From Pelomonas aquatica (lineage in GTDB: Bacteria; Pseudomonadota; Gammaproteobacteria; Burkholderiales; Burkholderiaceae_C): a stretch of 64,000 bases of DNA. The notes beneath the pieces are model-generated. The model had not been told where the DNA came from, searched no databases, and worked only from the letters and a program-made list of their open reading frames with translations. The position numbers and the translations under genes are program-made. The DNA is taken from contig NZ_JAPPUW010000011.1 of assembly GCF_026712205.1 (NCBI RefSeq), positions 62,001 to 126,000 on the forward strand. Direction: 5' to 3'. Shown in pieces: positions 35,483 to 43,822 of the stretch (positions within the stretch are counted from its first letter, which is position 1; every line of letters starts with the position of its first letter).

Positions 35483-36442
35483 ATGAATCAGCCCATGCGG
35501 CAGAGGCCGCTTTCGATCGGCCCGCTACGCGCCTTCGAGGCCGTGGCCCGGCTGCTGAGCTTCCGCGCCGCGGCCGAGGAACTGAGCCTGACGCAGTCCG
35601 CGATCAGCCGGCAGATCCAGGCCCTGGAGGAAGAGATCGGCTGCACCCTCTTCCTGCGCGGCACGCGCAAGGTCGAGCTGTCCGGCGACGGCGCCCAGTT
35701 GCTGCCCACCGCCGTGGCCGTGCTGTCGCGGCTGGACCAGACCGTGCGCCAGATCCGCCGCTCGCGCGGCCGCAGCGTCGTCAACGTGACGACCTTCGCC
35801 TCCTTCGCGTCGCTGTGGCTGATCCCGCGGCTGTGCCAGTTCCAGAAGCATTTCCCCGACATCGACATCCGCGTGTCGGCGCTGGACCGCATCGCCGACC
35901 TCGACGACGGCGAGCACGACCTGGCGCTGCGCTATGCCTCGGCCGGCGAACTCGGCATGCCGGCCGAGCTGATGTTCGAGGAGACCGTGTCGCCCGTGAT
36001 CAGCCCCTGGTATGCCGAGAGCACGCAGAGCGGCCGGCTGCCGCCGCTGCGCCGTCCGCCCGACCTCGCCGCCCACGCGCTGACCGAGGAAGACGACCCG
36101 CGCCCCAGCGCCACCTATCTGAGCTGGCGGCGCTGGCTGACCGCCCAGGGGCAGCCGGAGCTGGAGCCGCTGCGCTGGATGTATTTCAACTTCACCTACC
36201 AGCAGATCCAGGCCGCGCTGGCCGGCCAGGGCGTGGCGCTGGCACGGCTGCCGATGGTGCGCGAACAGCTGCAGAGCGGCGAACTCGTCGAACCCTTCGG
36301 CAAGGCCGGGCGGCTGGGCAGCCCTTTCAGCTACTGGCTCATCACGGGGTCGAACGCGGCGCGCCGGCCCGAGGTGAAGCAGTTCGCCGACTGGGTGCGC
36401 GAGCAGGCCGCCCTCACGCGCGACCAACTGGCCGGCGTCTGA
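35483..36442 (+). CDS. LysR-family regulator (GcvA-like), paired with DUF2917 gene
   Basis: A 319-residue LTTR. The HTH is LRAFEAVARLLSFRAAAEELSLTQSAISRQIQALEEEIG, followed by LFLRGTRKVELSGDG. The effector domain begins VVNVTTFASFASLWLIPRLCQFQKHFPDIDIRV, and DLALRYA is typical of the GcvA-type subgroup. It is divergent from the DUF2917 gene across 90 bases containing two TTGATA-like segments (35,416 and 35,467), plausible binding half-sites. The natural effector is unknown. Confidence 0.88.
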   Translation: MNQPMRQRPLSIGPLRAFEAVARLLSFRAAAEELSLTQSAISRQIQALEEEIGCTLFLRGTRKVELSGDGAQLLPTAVAVLSRLDQTVRQIRRSRGRSVVNVTTFASFASLWLIPRLCQFQKHFPDIDIRVSALDRIADLDDGEHDLALRYASAGELGMPAELMFEETVSPVISPWYAESTQSGRLPPLRRPPDLAAHALTEEDDPRPSATYLSWRRWLTAQGQPELEPLRWMYFNFTYQQIQAALAGQGVALARLPMVREQLQSGELVEPFGKAGRLGSPFSYWLITGSNAARRPEVKQFADWVREQAALTRDQLAGV

Positions 36443-36460
36443 CCCTGCCGGACCCGCGCG

Positions 36461-36814
36461 ATGCCAAGGCGCGACTGGCCCGACTACTCGGTCACTGAAT
36501 ACCTGCTCTGCGCGCTGTGCATGGCCGGCGCCGTCGTCTGCCTCATCGCCGCCGGCCGCGACTGGGCCTACGGCGAAGCCTTCGATGCGCTGGAGGATGC
36601 TGGCGCCGGCCTGCTACTGCTCGGCGGCAGCGTGGACCCGGTGCGGTATGTCGTGGACACGCTGACCTTTCCCTGGCACGCCACCGAGCCGGCTGGACGT
36701 GACACCTGGATCACACGCACCGCCGCCGGTCTGGGCCTGCTGCTGCGGTTGAGCGGCGTGGCAGGCAACAACTGGCCGCTCTGCCGCTTCAGCGCGCCTC
36801 TCGCGCAGCGGCTG
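36461..36814 (+). pseudogene. Possible 3'-truncated hypothetical membrane protein gene
   Basis: An ATG 18 bases after the LysR stop opens a frame with coding-like third-position G/C bias for about 110 codons. It includes one membrane segment (EYLLCALCMAGAVVCLIAAG, residues 13-32) and a soluble part (DPVRYVVDTLTFPWHATEPAG). The frame has no stop before it runs into the kefB-like gene in antisense at 36815, and it continues open across that gene. I therefore suspect the 3' end of a real gene was lost at a junction here. The protein is not recognised, and it may equally be a chance reading frame. Confidence 0.35.
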
Positions 36815-38470
36815 TCAAGCCATCACCACCCGCGCCAATGCCTCCGCCAACGCCTGCTGCGAGCGCAGCACATGGCTGACACCAGCGTCGCGCAGCCACT
36901 GCTGCTCTTCGTCGGTATGCGCCAGCACCGCGCAGCGCAGCCCCGGGTTGAGCTGGCGCGCCAGGGCCAGCAGCGCCGGCACGCCGCGCACGTCGGCCAG
37001 CGCGACGACCAGCCAGGCGGCCTGGGCGATGTGGGCCTGCACCAGCGTCATCGCCTCGCCCGCATCGCCGAGCACGGCGGCCTCGCCGGCGGTGCGCAGC
37101 GCCTCGATGACTTCGCGATCGCGGTCGACGACGACGACGGGCCGGCCGCCGAGCTGCTCGCGCAGTGCCGTGCCGAGCGCGCCATGGCCGACGATCACGA
37201 TCTGGCCGGCCAGCGCGCCTGCCGGCGTGTCGGCCGGCAGTTCGGCCAGCGGGTCGTCGCGCGCCTCGAGCCTGCGCGCCCAGGCCGAGCGCTTCAGCAC
37301 CCAGCGCCGCAGCGGCTCGACGCCCGAGAACAGCAGCGGATTCAGCGCGATGGACACGATGGCGCCGGCCACGACCAGGCTGGTCGCGTCGGCCGGCACG
37401 AGCTTGAGGCTTTGGCCCAGGCCGAGCAGGATGAAGCTGAACTCGCCGATCTGCGCGAGGCTGACCGCCACCGTCAGCGCGGTGCTCAGCGGGTAGCGCA
37501 GCAGCAGCACCAGCACGCCGGCGGCCAAGGTCTTGCCCACGAGGATGACGGCCACCGTGGCCAGCACGGCCAGCGGCTCGTCGATGAGCACGCGTGGGTC
37601 GAACAGCATGCCGACGGCGACGAAGAACAGCACCGCGAAGGCGTCGCGCAGCGGCAGGCTCTCGTGGGCCGCGCGCTCGCTGAAGGCCGACTCCCGCAGC
37701 ACCAGGCCGGCAAAGAAGGCGCCGAGCGCGACGCTGACGCCGAACAGCGCCGCCGCGCCCACGGCCAGGCCGACGGCGGCGGCCACGGTGGCCAGCGTGA
37801 ACAGCTCGCGCGAGCCCGTGCGGTTGACCTGCCACAGCAGCCAGGGCAGCAGGCGCCGGCCGGCGATCAGCATGACGGCCACGAAGGCCGCGACGGCCAG
37901 CAGCGTCGTGACGATGGTCAGCGCCAGATTGCCGCCGGTCTGCCCCTTGCCGCCCAGCACCGGCATCAGCACCAGGGCCAGCACCATGGCCAGGTCTTCG
38001 ACCACCAGCCAGCCCACGGCAATGCGGCCATTGCCCGTGTGCAGCAGCTCGCGCGACTCCAGCGCGCGCAGCAGCACGACCGTGCTCGCCACCGACAGCG
38101 CCAGGCCGAACACCAGGGACGCGGCCAGGTCCCAGCCCCACCCCCCATGCGCCAGTGCGGCACCCATCGCCGTGGCCGCCGTCATCTGCACCAGCGCCCC
38201 GGGCAGGGCGATGCCCTTGACCGACACGAGGTCGTGCACCGAGAAGTGCAGGCCCACGCCGAACATCAGCAGCATGACGCCGACCTCCGACAGCTGCTGG
38301 GCCAGGTGCACATCGCCGACGAAGCCCGGCGTGTGCGGCCCGATCAGCACGCCGGCCAGCAGATAGCCCACCAGCGCCGGCAGCCGCGCCCACTGCGCGA
38401 GCAGCCCCAACACCAGGGCCAGGCCGAAGGCGGCGGCCAGCGTGGAGATCAGGGTCATGCCGTCGTGCAT
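36815..38470 (-). CDS. KefB/YbaL-type CPA2 cation:proton antiporter with TrkA-N domain
   Basis: A 551-residue CPA2 antiporter. Residues about 1-380 form 12 or so helices (QWARLPALVGYLLAGVLIGPHTPGFV; GWLVVEDLAMVLALVL with the CPA2 acidic pair; GAFFAGLVLRESAFSERA). A cytoplasmic RCK/TrkA-N domain follows (about 410-520), with IVIVGHGALGTALREQLGGRPVVVVDRD as its nucleotide-binding motif. It may exchange K+ or Na+ for protons. The TrkA-C domain is absent. It lies 11 bases downstream of the second 5-FCL gene on the same strand. Confidence 0.88.
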   Translation of the reverse strand: MHDGMTLISTLAAAFGLALVLGLLAQWARLPALVGYLLAGVLIGPHTPGFVGDVHLAQQLSEVGVMLLMFGVGLHFSVHDLVSVKGIALPGALVQMTAATAMGAALAHGGWGWDLAASLVFGLALSVASTVVLLRALESRELLHTGNGRIAVGWLVVEDLAMVLALVLMPVLGGKGQTGGNLALTIVTTLLAVAAFVAVMLIAGRRLLPWLLWQVNRTGSRELFTLATVAAAVGLAVGAAALFGVSVALGAFFAGLVLRESAFSERAAHESLPLRDAFAVLFFVAVGMLFDPRVLIDEPLAVLATVAVILVGKTLAAGVLVLLLRYPLSTALTVAVSLAQIGEFSFILLGLGQSLKLVPADATSLVVAGAIVSIALNPLLFSGVEPLRRWVLKRSAWARRLEARDDPLAELPADTPAGALAGQIVIVGHGALGTALREQLGGRPVVVVDRDREVIEALRTAGEAAVLGDAGEAMTLVQAHIAQAAWLVVALADVRGVPALLALARQLNPGLRCAVLAHTDEEQQWLRDAGVSHVLRSQQALAEALARVVMA

Positions 38471-38481
38471 GAATGTCCTTT

Positions 38482-39057
38482 TCAGTCAGGGGCGATCAGT
38501 TCGCGTTCGGTGAGGATCAAGGTCAGCGCGTGATCGTGGGCCTCGACGGAGAAATGGGTCTCGGCACCCGACCAGGCCAGGCCGATGGTCGTCACGCCGG
38601 GGTGCTCGGCCAGCCAGCGGTCGAAATAGCCGCCGCCATAGCCGAGGCGGAAGCCCTCGCGCGTGAAGCCCACGCAGGGCACGAGGACGACGTCGGGCAC
38701 GGCGACGGTGCCGGTCGACGCCGCGATGCCGCATTCGTCCTGCGCGGTGGGCGCGGCGCCGTCCCAGCGGCGGAACTGCATCTGCGCCGGATCGCGGCGT
38801 GCGAACGGCAGGGCGCGTGGACAGCGCAAGGCGCCGGGGTCGAACTCGCCCGCCAGCGGCCAGTAGACGCCCAGCAGCTCGGGCTCCAGTTGTTCCAGCA
38901 GCGGTGCCAGCGCCTCGCGCAGCGCATGCTCGGCCGCCCGGAAGGCCGGCGTGGCCGCAAAGGCGCGGCGCGCGGCCAGCAGGCTGCGGCGCAGTTCGGA
39001 ACGGTCGGTGGGGGCGGCAGAGGTCATCGGCGCAGCGGTCGTCGGGGCTGGGCGCAT
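38482..39057 (-). CDS. 5-formyltetrahydrofolate cyclo-ligase, paralogue 2
   Basis: A 191-residue 5-FCL family protein. Visible family segments are ELRRSLLAARRAF, GVYWPLAGEFDPGAL, VVLVPCVGFTREGFRLGYGGGYFDRWL and TIGLAWSGAE. This copy keeps the canonical YGGGYFDR loop and sits divergent from the slt-gst-cca group, the position usual in Burkholderiales, so it is the likelier housekeeping gene. The other copy is 4 kb away. An ATG at 39027 (MTSAAPTDRS) is an alternative start. It is followed 11 bases later by the kefB-like gene. Confidence 0.87.
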   Translation of the reverse strand: MRPAPTTAAPMTSAAPTDRSELRRSLLAARRAFAATPAFRAAEHALREALAPLLEQLEPELLGVYWPLAGEFDPGALRCPRALPFARRDPAQMQFRRWDGAAPTAQDECGIAASTGTVAVPDVVLVPCVGFTREGFRLGYGGGYFDRWLAEHPGVTTIGLAWSGAETHFSVEAHDHALTLILTERELIAPD

Positions 39058-39140
39058 TGGAACTCATCGCAGCAGCCGGCGCGGGCCGCGCCCCTGGGTT
39101 AAATTGCCCTCTGGCGGGTGCAGTCACGGGCCTAGCAGGG

Positions 39141-41153
39141 ATGAGTCGAATGGACGGGAAAGTTTTCAAAGACATGGCGCGCGCGACGCTGGCGCTGCTG
39201 ACGGCAGCGGCTCTCGGCGCCCAGGCCGCACCCACAGCCCCGGACCCGGACGCCGACCTCGCCGTGCAGGCCCGCGAGGCCTGGGCCAAGCGCGACCGCA
39301 GGCGCCTGACCGACCTCGTCGACGCGGCCCGCGCGCAGAACCACCCGCTGGCCGGCTGGGTCGAGTATTTCGACCTCAACGCCCGCCTGAGCGAGCTGCG
39401 CCAGCCGGACCTGGACGGCTTCTACACGCGCCACGCCGGCAGCTATGTCGAGGACAGGCTGCGCAACGACTGGCTGCTGGAGCTGGGCCGGCGCCGCGAC
39501 TGGGCGGGCTTGCGGCGTGACCATGCGGGCTACCAGATGCGCGACGACCGCGAGGTGGCCTGCTATGCACTGCTGGCCGATCACGCCAGCGGCAACAGGA
39601 TCGCCACCGACGCCGCGCAGGCCGCCTGGATGGCGCAGAAAGACGGCGACGACGGCTGCCAGCAGTTGGCCAGCGCGATGGTCGATGCCGGCCGCTTCAA
39701 GCCCGACACGCTGTGGGCCAAGGCCCGCCAGGCCACCGAGCAGGGCCGCCCGCGCGCCGCGCGCCAGGCCGTGGCCCTGCTGGCCGCCAGGCCGCTGGAC
39801 CAGCAGCTCGCCGAGCTGCAGGACAACGCCGGCCGCTACCTGTCCCGCAAGGCCCGCAGCGGCCCGCGCCCCGAGGCCGAGCTGACGGCTCTGGCCCTGG
39901 CCCGCGTGGCCGCCAACGACCCCGGCCAGGCCGGCGACCTGCTGCAGGACAAGTGGAGCCGGCTGCCCAAGGACCTGCAGGCCTGGGTGTGGGTGCAGAT
40001 CGGGCGCCAGTCGGCGCTGCGCCTGCAGGACGACGCCCTGGCCGCCTTCGAGCGCGCCGCCAGGCTCGCACCCGAGCTGGCCTGGAGCGACGACGCACTG
40101 GCCTGGAACGCCCGCGCCGCACTGCGCGCCGGCCAGCCGGCCGCGGCGCTGCGCGCCATCGAGCGCCTGGGCGCCAGCGAGCAGCGCGAGGCGGCCTGGG
40201 CCTACTGGAAGGCGCGCGCCACGCGGCTGCTGGGCGACGCCGCCGGCGCCCGCGCCCAGCTTGCCGCACTCGCGACGGCGCCGCTGAACTACTTCGGCCG
40301 CCTGGCCGCCGAAGAGCTCGGCCTGGCCACGCCGCTGCCCGCCGCCCCGGCGCCGCTGACGGCCGACGAGCGCCGCGCCGCGCGCAGCCAGCCCGGCCTG
40401 GCGCGTGCGCTGCAGCTGATCGCGCTGGGCCTGCGCAGCGAGGGCGTGCGCGAATGGAACTTCTCGCTGCGCGGCATGGGCGACCGCGCGCTGCTGGCCG
40501 CGGCCCAGGAGGCCTGCGACCGCGAGGTCTGGGACCGCTGCATCAACACCAGCGAGCGCACCCGGGCCGAGATCGACATCGCCCAGCGCTACCCGACGCC
40601 CCACCGCGCCGAGCTGATGCGCGAGGCCCAGGCCAGCGGCATCGACCCGGCCTATGTCTACGGACTGGTCCGCCAGGAATCGCGCTTCGTGCTGGATGCG
40701 CGCTCCCATGTCGGCGCGGCCGGGCTGATGCAGGTCATGCCGGCCACGGCCAAATGGACGGCCAGGAAGGTCGGCCTGGCCTACAGCCCCGAGCTGATGC
40801 ACGACCGCGACTTCAACCTGCGCATCGGCACCAGCTATCTGAAGCTGGTGCTGGACCGCTTCGACGGCGCCCAGGCCCTGGCCGCCGCGGCCTACAACGC
40901 CGGCCCCAACCGGCCCGCGCGCTGGCGCGACGGCCCCGTCATCGACGCCGCCGTCTGGGCCGAGAACATCCCCTTCAACGAGACGCGCGACTACGTCCGC
41001 AAGGTGCTGCTGGGCGGTGCGGTCTATGCGCAGATCCTCGGGCTGCCGCTGACCTCGCTGCGCGAGCGCCTGGGCGCGAGCGTCGGCCCGGCCGGCGCCC
41101 GCGAGGCCGGCCTGGCCGACGTGCCTCCGGCCGCCGCGGCGTCAGCGCCCTGA
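39141..41153 (+). CDS. slt: Soluble lytic murein transglycosylase (Slt70-like)
   Basis: A 670-residue periplasmic muramidase. An N-terminal signal-like segment (ATLALLTAAALGAQAA) is followed by a long helical superhelix (residues about 35-480, TPR-like), then the SLT catalytic domain: YVYGLVRQESRFVLDARSHVGAAGLMQVMPATAKW contains the catalytic Glu in RQES, and ALAAAAYNAGPNRPARW and NIPFNETRDYVRKVL follow. The length is close to E. coli Slt70 (645). AGCAGGG precedes the ATG. Gene order slt-gst-cca with divergent 5-FCL is typical of this order. Confidence 0.92.
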   Translation: MSRMDGKVFKDMARATLALLTAAALGAQAAPTAPDPDADLAVQAREAWAKRDRRRLTDLVDAARAQNHPLAGWVEYFDLNARLSELRQPDLDGFYTRHAGSYVEDRLRNDWLLELGRRRDWAGLRRDHAGYQMRDDREVACYALLADHASGNRIATDAAQAAWMAQKDGDDGCQQLASAMVDAGRFKPDTLWAKARQATEQGRPRAARQAVALLAARPLDQQLAELQDNAGRYLSRKARSGPRPEAELTALALARVAANDPGQAGDLLQDKWSRLPKDLQAWVWVQIGRQSALRLQDDALAAFERAARLAPELAWSDDALAWNARAALRAGQPAAALRAIERLGASEQREAAWAYWKARATRLLGDAAGARAQLAALATAPLNYFGRLAAEELGLATPLPAAPAPLTADERRAARSQPGLARALQLIALGLRSEGVREWNFSLRGMGDRALLAAAQEACDREVWDRCINTSERTRAEIDIAQRYPTPHRAELMREAQASGIDPAYVYGLVRQESRFVLDARSHVGAAGLMQVMPATAKWTARKVGLAYSPELMHDRDFNLRIGTSYLKLVLDRFDGAQALAAAAYNAGPNRPARWRDGPVIDAAVWAENIPFNETRDYVRKVLLGGAVYAQILGLPLTSLRERLGASVGPAGAREAGLADVPPAAAASAP

Positions 41154-41231
41154 CATCAATCCCTTGCGGATTGCTCATCCCCGACCGGCGCACCGCCGCC
41201 TAAGCTGCGCGGCACCATCACGGAAGGCCCC

Positions 41232-41912
41232 ATGAAGCTCTATATCGGCAACAAGAACTACTCGTCCTGGTCCATGCGCAGCGGCGTGCTGCTGGCGGCC
41301 CTCGGCATCCCCTTCGAGGAGGTCAGGCTGCGCTTCGACTTCAGCGCGGGCTCGGAGTGGCACCGGGTCATCGCCGGCGTGAGCCCGACCCGGCGCGTGC
41401 CCGTCCTCGTCGAAGCCGACGGCTTCGCGGTCTGGGAGACGCTGGCCATCGCCGAGTACGTCGCCGACCGCCACCCCGAGCACGCCGTCTGGCCGCGCGA
41501 CGTCCAGGCCCGCGCCCGCGCGCGCAGCCTGTGCGCCGAGATGCACGCCGGCTTCACGCGGCTGCGCACGGTCTGCCCGATGAACATCGAGGTCTTCTTC
41601 CCCGACATCGGCCGCCGGCTCTGGGCCGAGGACGCCGCGCTGCGCGCCGACGTCGCGCGGCTGGACGAGGCCTGGAGCGACGCCCTCGGCAACAGCGGCG
41701 GGCCCTTCCTGTTCGGCGCCTTCGGCGCGGCGGACGCCTATTTCGCGCCGGTGGCCGTGCGGCTGAGCCGCTTCGGCCTGCCGCTGTCCGAGGCCGCGGC
41801 GGCTTATCGCGACGCGCTGCTGGCCCACCCCGCCGTCGAGGACTGGGTGGCCGACGCGATGCGCGAGCAGGACTTCGTCGCCGAGGACGAGCCCTACCGC
41901 AAGGCGCGCTGA
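41232..41912 (+). CDS. Glutathione S-transferase family protein
   Basis: A 226-residue GST. The thioredoxin-like N-domain has LYIGNKNYSSWSMRSGVLLAALGIPFEEV; the SSWS serines take the catalytic position, and VPVLVEADGFAVWETLAIAEYVADRHP forms the glutathione-binding part with the WETLAI motif. The all-helical C-domain contains FLFGAFGAADAYFAPV. It is similar to the YfcF/zeta-like group found before cca in Burkholderiales. The substrate is unknown. Confidence 0.9.
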   Translation: MKLYIGNKNYSSWSMRSGVLLAALGIPFEEVRLRFDFSAGSEWHRVIAGVSPTRRVPVLVEADGFAVWETLAIAEYVADRHPEHAVWPRDVQARARARSLCAEMHAGFTRLRTVCPMNIEVFFPDIGRRLWAEDAALRADVARLDEAWSDALGNSGGPFLFGAFGAADAYFAPVAVRLSRFGLPLSEAAAAYRDALLAHPAVEDWVADAMREQDFVAEDEPYRKAR

Positions 41913-41929
41913 AGTGAAACTGCCCCTTG

Positions 41930-42056
41930 CCCGGTCTCGCCGCGCTGAACGCGGGCGAGCCCGGTCGGTCCCCCGCGGGGACGAGGCCGTTTGCGGCGTT
42001 AAGCCGCAATCAGCCTCAGGCGGGCCGGCTCGGGAGCGGCCCGGCGCTCGGCCCGG
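41930..42056 (+). repeat. Intergenic repeat, copy 2: hairpin plus 37-bp conserved block
   Basis: The gap between the GST and DUF1272 genes holds TTGCGGC-GTTAA-GCCGCAA (41,991-42,009) and, after 10 bases, a 37-bp block (42,020-42,056) that matches 7,703-7,739 with one difference (GGCTCGGG for GGCTTGGG). A GGTCGGTCCCCCGCGGGGACG segment upstream also aligns with copy 1. An imperfect CCCGGTCTCGC...GCGAGCCCGG hairpin starts the element. Confidence 0.7.
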
Positions 42057-42109
42057 AATACACGGCTTCATGCGTCGCGGGTGCCGCGAACGCGGAATGG
42101 ATAACTGAC

Positions 42110-42418
42110 ATGCTGGAGCTCAGGCCCTGCTGCGAGCACTGCGCGGCGACGCTCGCACCCGACGCCCTCGAAGCCCGCATCTGCAGCTTCGAATGCACCT
42201 TCTGCGCGCGCTGCGCCGAGGGCCTGCTGGGCAACGTCTGCCCCAACTGCGGCGGCGGCTTCGTGCCGCGGCCGGTGCGGCCGGCGCGCAACTGGAAGGG
42301 CGGAAACCATCTCGGCAACTACCCGGCGAGGGCCGAGCCCAAGCTGAGGCCGGTGGATTTGGAGGCTCACGCGCAGCTGGTCGCCGCGCTGGGAGGACTG
42401 CCGCCGGAGCGCAGATAG
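42110..42418 (+). CDS. DUF1272 zinc-ribbon-like protein
   Basis: A 102-residue protein with the DUF1272 signature: [17 protein letters not shown], then [37 protein letters not shown], giving several CxxC pairs fit for zinc binding. The C-terminal 40 residues are less conserved. Function is unknown. It is preceded by a repeat element and followed 35 bases later by cca on the same strand. Confidence 0.88.
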   Translation: MLELRPCCEHCAATLAPDALEARICSFECTFCARCAEGLLGNVCPNCGGGFVPRPVRPARNWKGGNHLGNYPARAEPKLRPVDLEAHAQLVAALGGLPPERR

Positions 42419-42453
42419 GTTGGCGCCGCGCTGCCGGCAAGCAGAATCCCGCC

Positions 42454-43677
42454 ATGCCTCGCTTCCAGACCTATCTCGTCGGCGGCGCCGTGCGCGACCG
42501 CTTGCTCGGCCTGCCGGTGCAGGACCGCGATTGGGTCGTCGTCGGCGCATCGCCGCAGGCCCTGCTCGACGCCGGCTACCAGCCCGTCGGCAAGGACTTC
42601 CCGGTCTTCCTGCACCCCGAGACCCACGAGGAAGTGGCCCTCGCCCGCACCGAGCGCAAGACCGCGGCGGGCTACCACGGCTTCGCCTTCCACACGGCGC
42701 CCGACGTCACGCTGGAGCAGGACCTCGCCCGCCGCGACCTGACCATCAACGCGATGGCCGAGGACGCCGCCGGCCATGTCGTCGACCCCCACGGCGGCCG
42801 GCGCGACCTGCAGGGCAAGGTGCTGCGCCATGTCTCGCCCGCCTTCGCCGAAGACCCGGTGCGCATCCTGCGGCTGGCGCGCTTCGCCGCGCGCTTCGCG
42901 GACTTCACGGTCGCCCCCGAGACCGTCGCGCTGATGCGCGCGATGGTCGCCGCCGGCGAGGTGGATGCGCTGGTGCCCGAGCGCGTCTGGCAGGAGCTGT
43001 CCCGCGGGCTGATGGAGGCCAGGCCCTCGCGCATGCTCGACGTGCTGCGCGAGGCCGGCGCGTTGGCCCGGCTGCTGCCGGAGGTCGAGGCCCTGTTCGG
43101 CGTGCCCCAGCCCGAGGCCCACCACCCCGAGGTCGACACCGGCCTCCATCTGCTGATGGTGCTGGACCAGTGCGCGCGGCAGGGCGCGCCGCTGACCGTG
43201 CGCTATGCCTGCCTCTGCCACGACCTCGGCAAGGGCACGACGCCCAAGGCCGAGCTGCCGCGCCATATCGCCCACGAGGCCCGCAGCGAGAAGCTGGCGG
43301 CCCGCGTCAGCGCACGCTGGAAGGTGCCGGCCGACTGCCGCGAGCTGGCCGCCCTGGTCGCCCGCGAGCACACCCATGTGCACCAGAGCGGCGGCTTCGG
43401 CGCCGAGGCCCGGCTGCGGCTGATGGAGCGCTGCGACGCCTGGCGCCGCCCCGAGCGCTTTGCCGAACTGCTGTGGGCCTGCGAATGCGACGCCCGCGGC
43501 CGGCTGGGCCTGGAGGACCGACCCTATCCGCAGCGCGAATGCCTGCTCGCCGACCTGGCCGCCACGCAGGCCGTCGACCTCGCCGCCGCCAGCGCCGCGG
43601 CGATCGCGCGCGGCGCCCAGGGGCCGGAGATCGGCCGCGCCGTCCGGCGGGCACGCCTGGCCGCCCTGACCGCCTGA
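42454..43677 (+). CDS. cca: CCA tRNA nucleotidyltransferase
   Basis: A 407-residue class-II CCA-adding enzyme, close to E. coli Cca (412). The nucleotidyltransferase core has [13 protein letters not shown] and DRDWVVVG (the metal-binding DxD), [12 protein letters not shown] follows, then [15 protein letters not shown]. The C-terminal HD phosphohydrolase domain is present ([14 protein letters not shown]...[19 protein letters not shown]). It adds or repairs the 3' CCA of tRNAs. The ATG at 42454 begins directly at the family N-terminus. Confidence 0.94.
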   Translation: MPRFQTYLVGGAVRDRLLGLPVQDRDWVVVGASPQALLDAGYQPVGKDFPVFLHPETHEEVALARTERKTAAGYHGFAFHTAPDVTLEQDLARRDLTINAMAEDAAGHVVDPHGGRRDLQGKVLRHVSPAFAEDPVRILRLARFAARFADFTVAPETVALMRAMVAAGEVDALVPERVWQELSRGLMEARPSRMLDVLREAGALARLLPEVEALFGVPQPEAHHPEVDTGLHLLMVLDQCARQGAPLTVRYACLCHDLGKGTTPKAELPRHIAHEARSEKLAARVSARWKVPADCRELAALVAREHTHVHQSGGFGAEARLRLMERCDAWRRPERFAELLWACECDARGRLGLEDRPYPQRECLLADLAATQAVDLAAASAAAIARGAQGPEIGRAVRRARLAALTA

Positions 43678-43822
43678 ACCCCGGCCGAGACCTTGAGCAG
43701 GCGAGGCCATGCCTTGCTTCACCCGCGTGACAGCGCTTGCATCGCTACAGTCGCTGGTTTTGCTCCAGGCGCCACGGCGGCCCGGGGCGAGCCTCCAAGA
43801 ACGGTCGAACAGGGTCGCGAAG

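Noticed and set aside
36815-36817. Frameshift at the kefB 3' end as the reason for the lost TrkA-C domain
   Set aside because: The protein ends cleanly after the TrkA-N domain, a common form in this family.
36815-38533. Plus-strand frame continuing over the kefB-like and 5-FCL genes
   Set aside because: Antisense to well-supported genes, with His/Gln/Arg-rich composition; only the first part before 36,815 has coding character.
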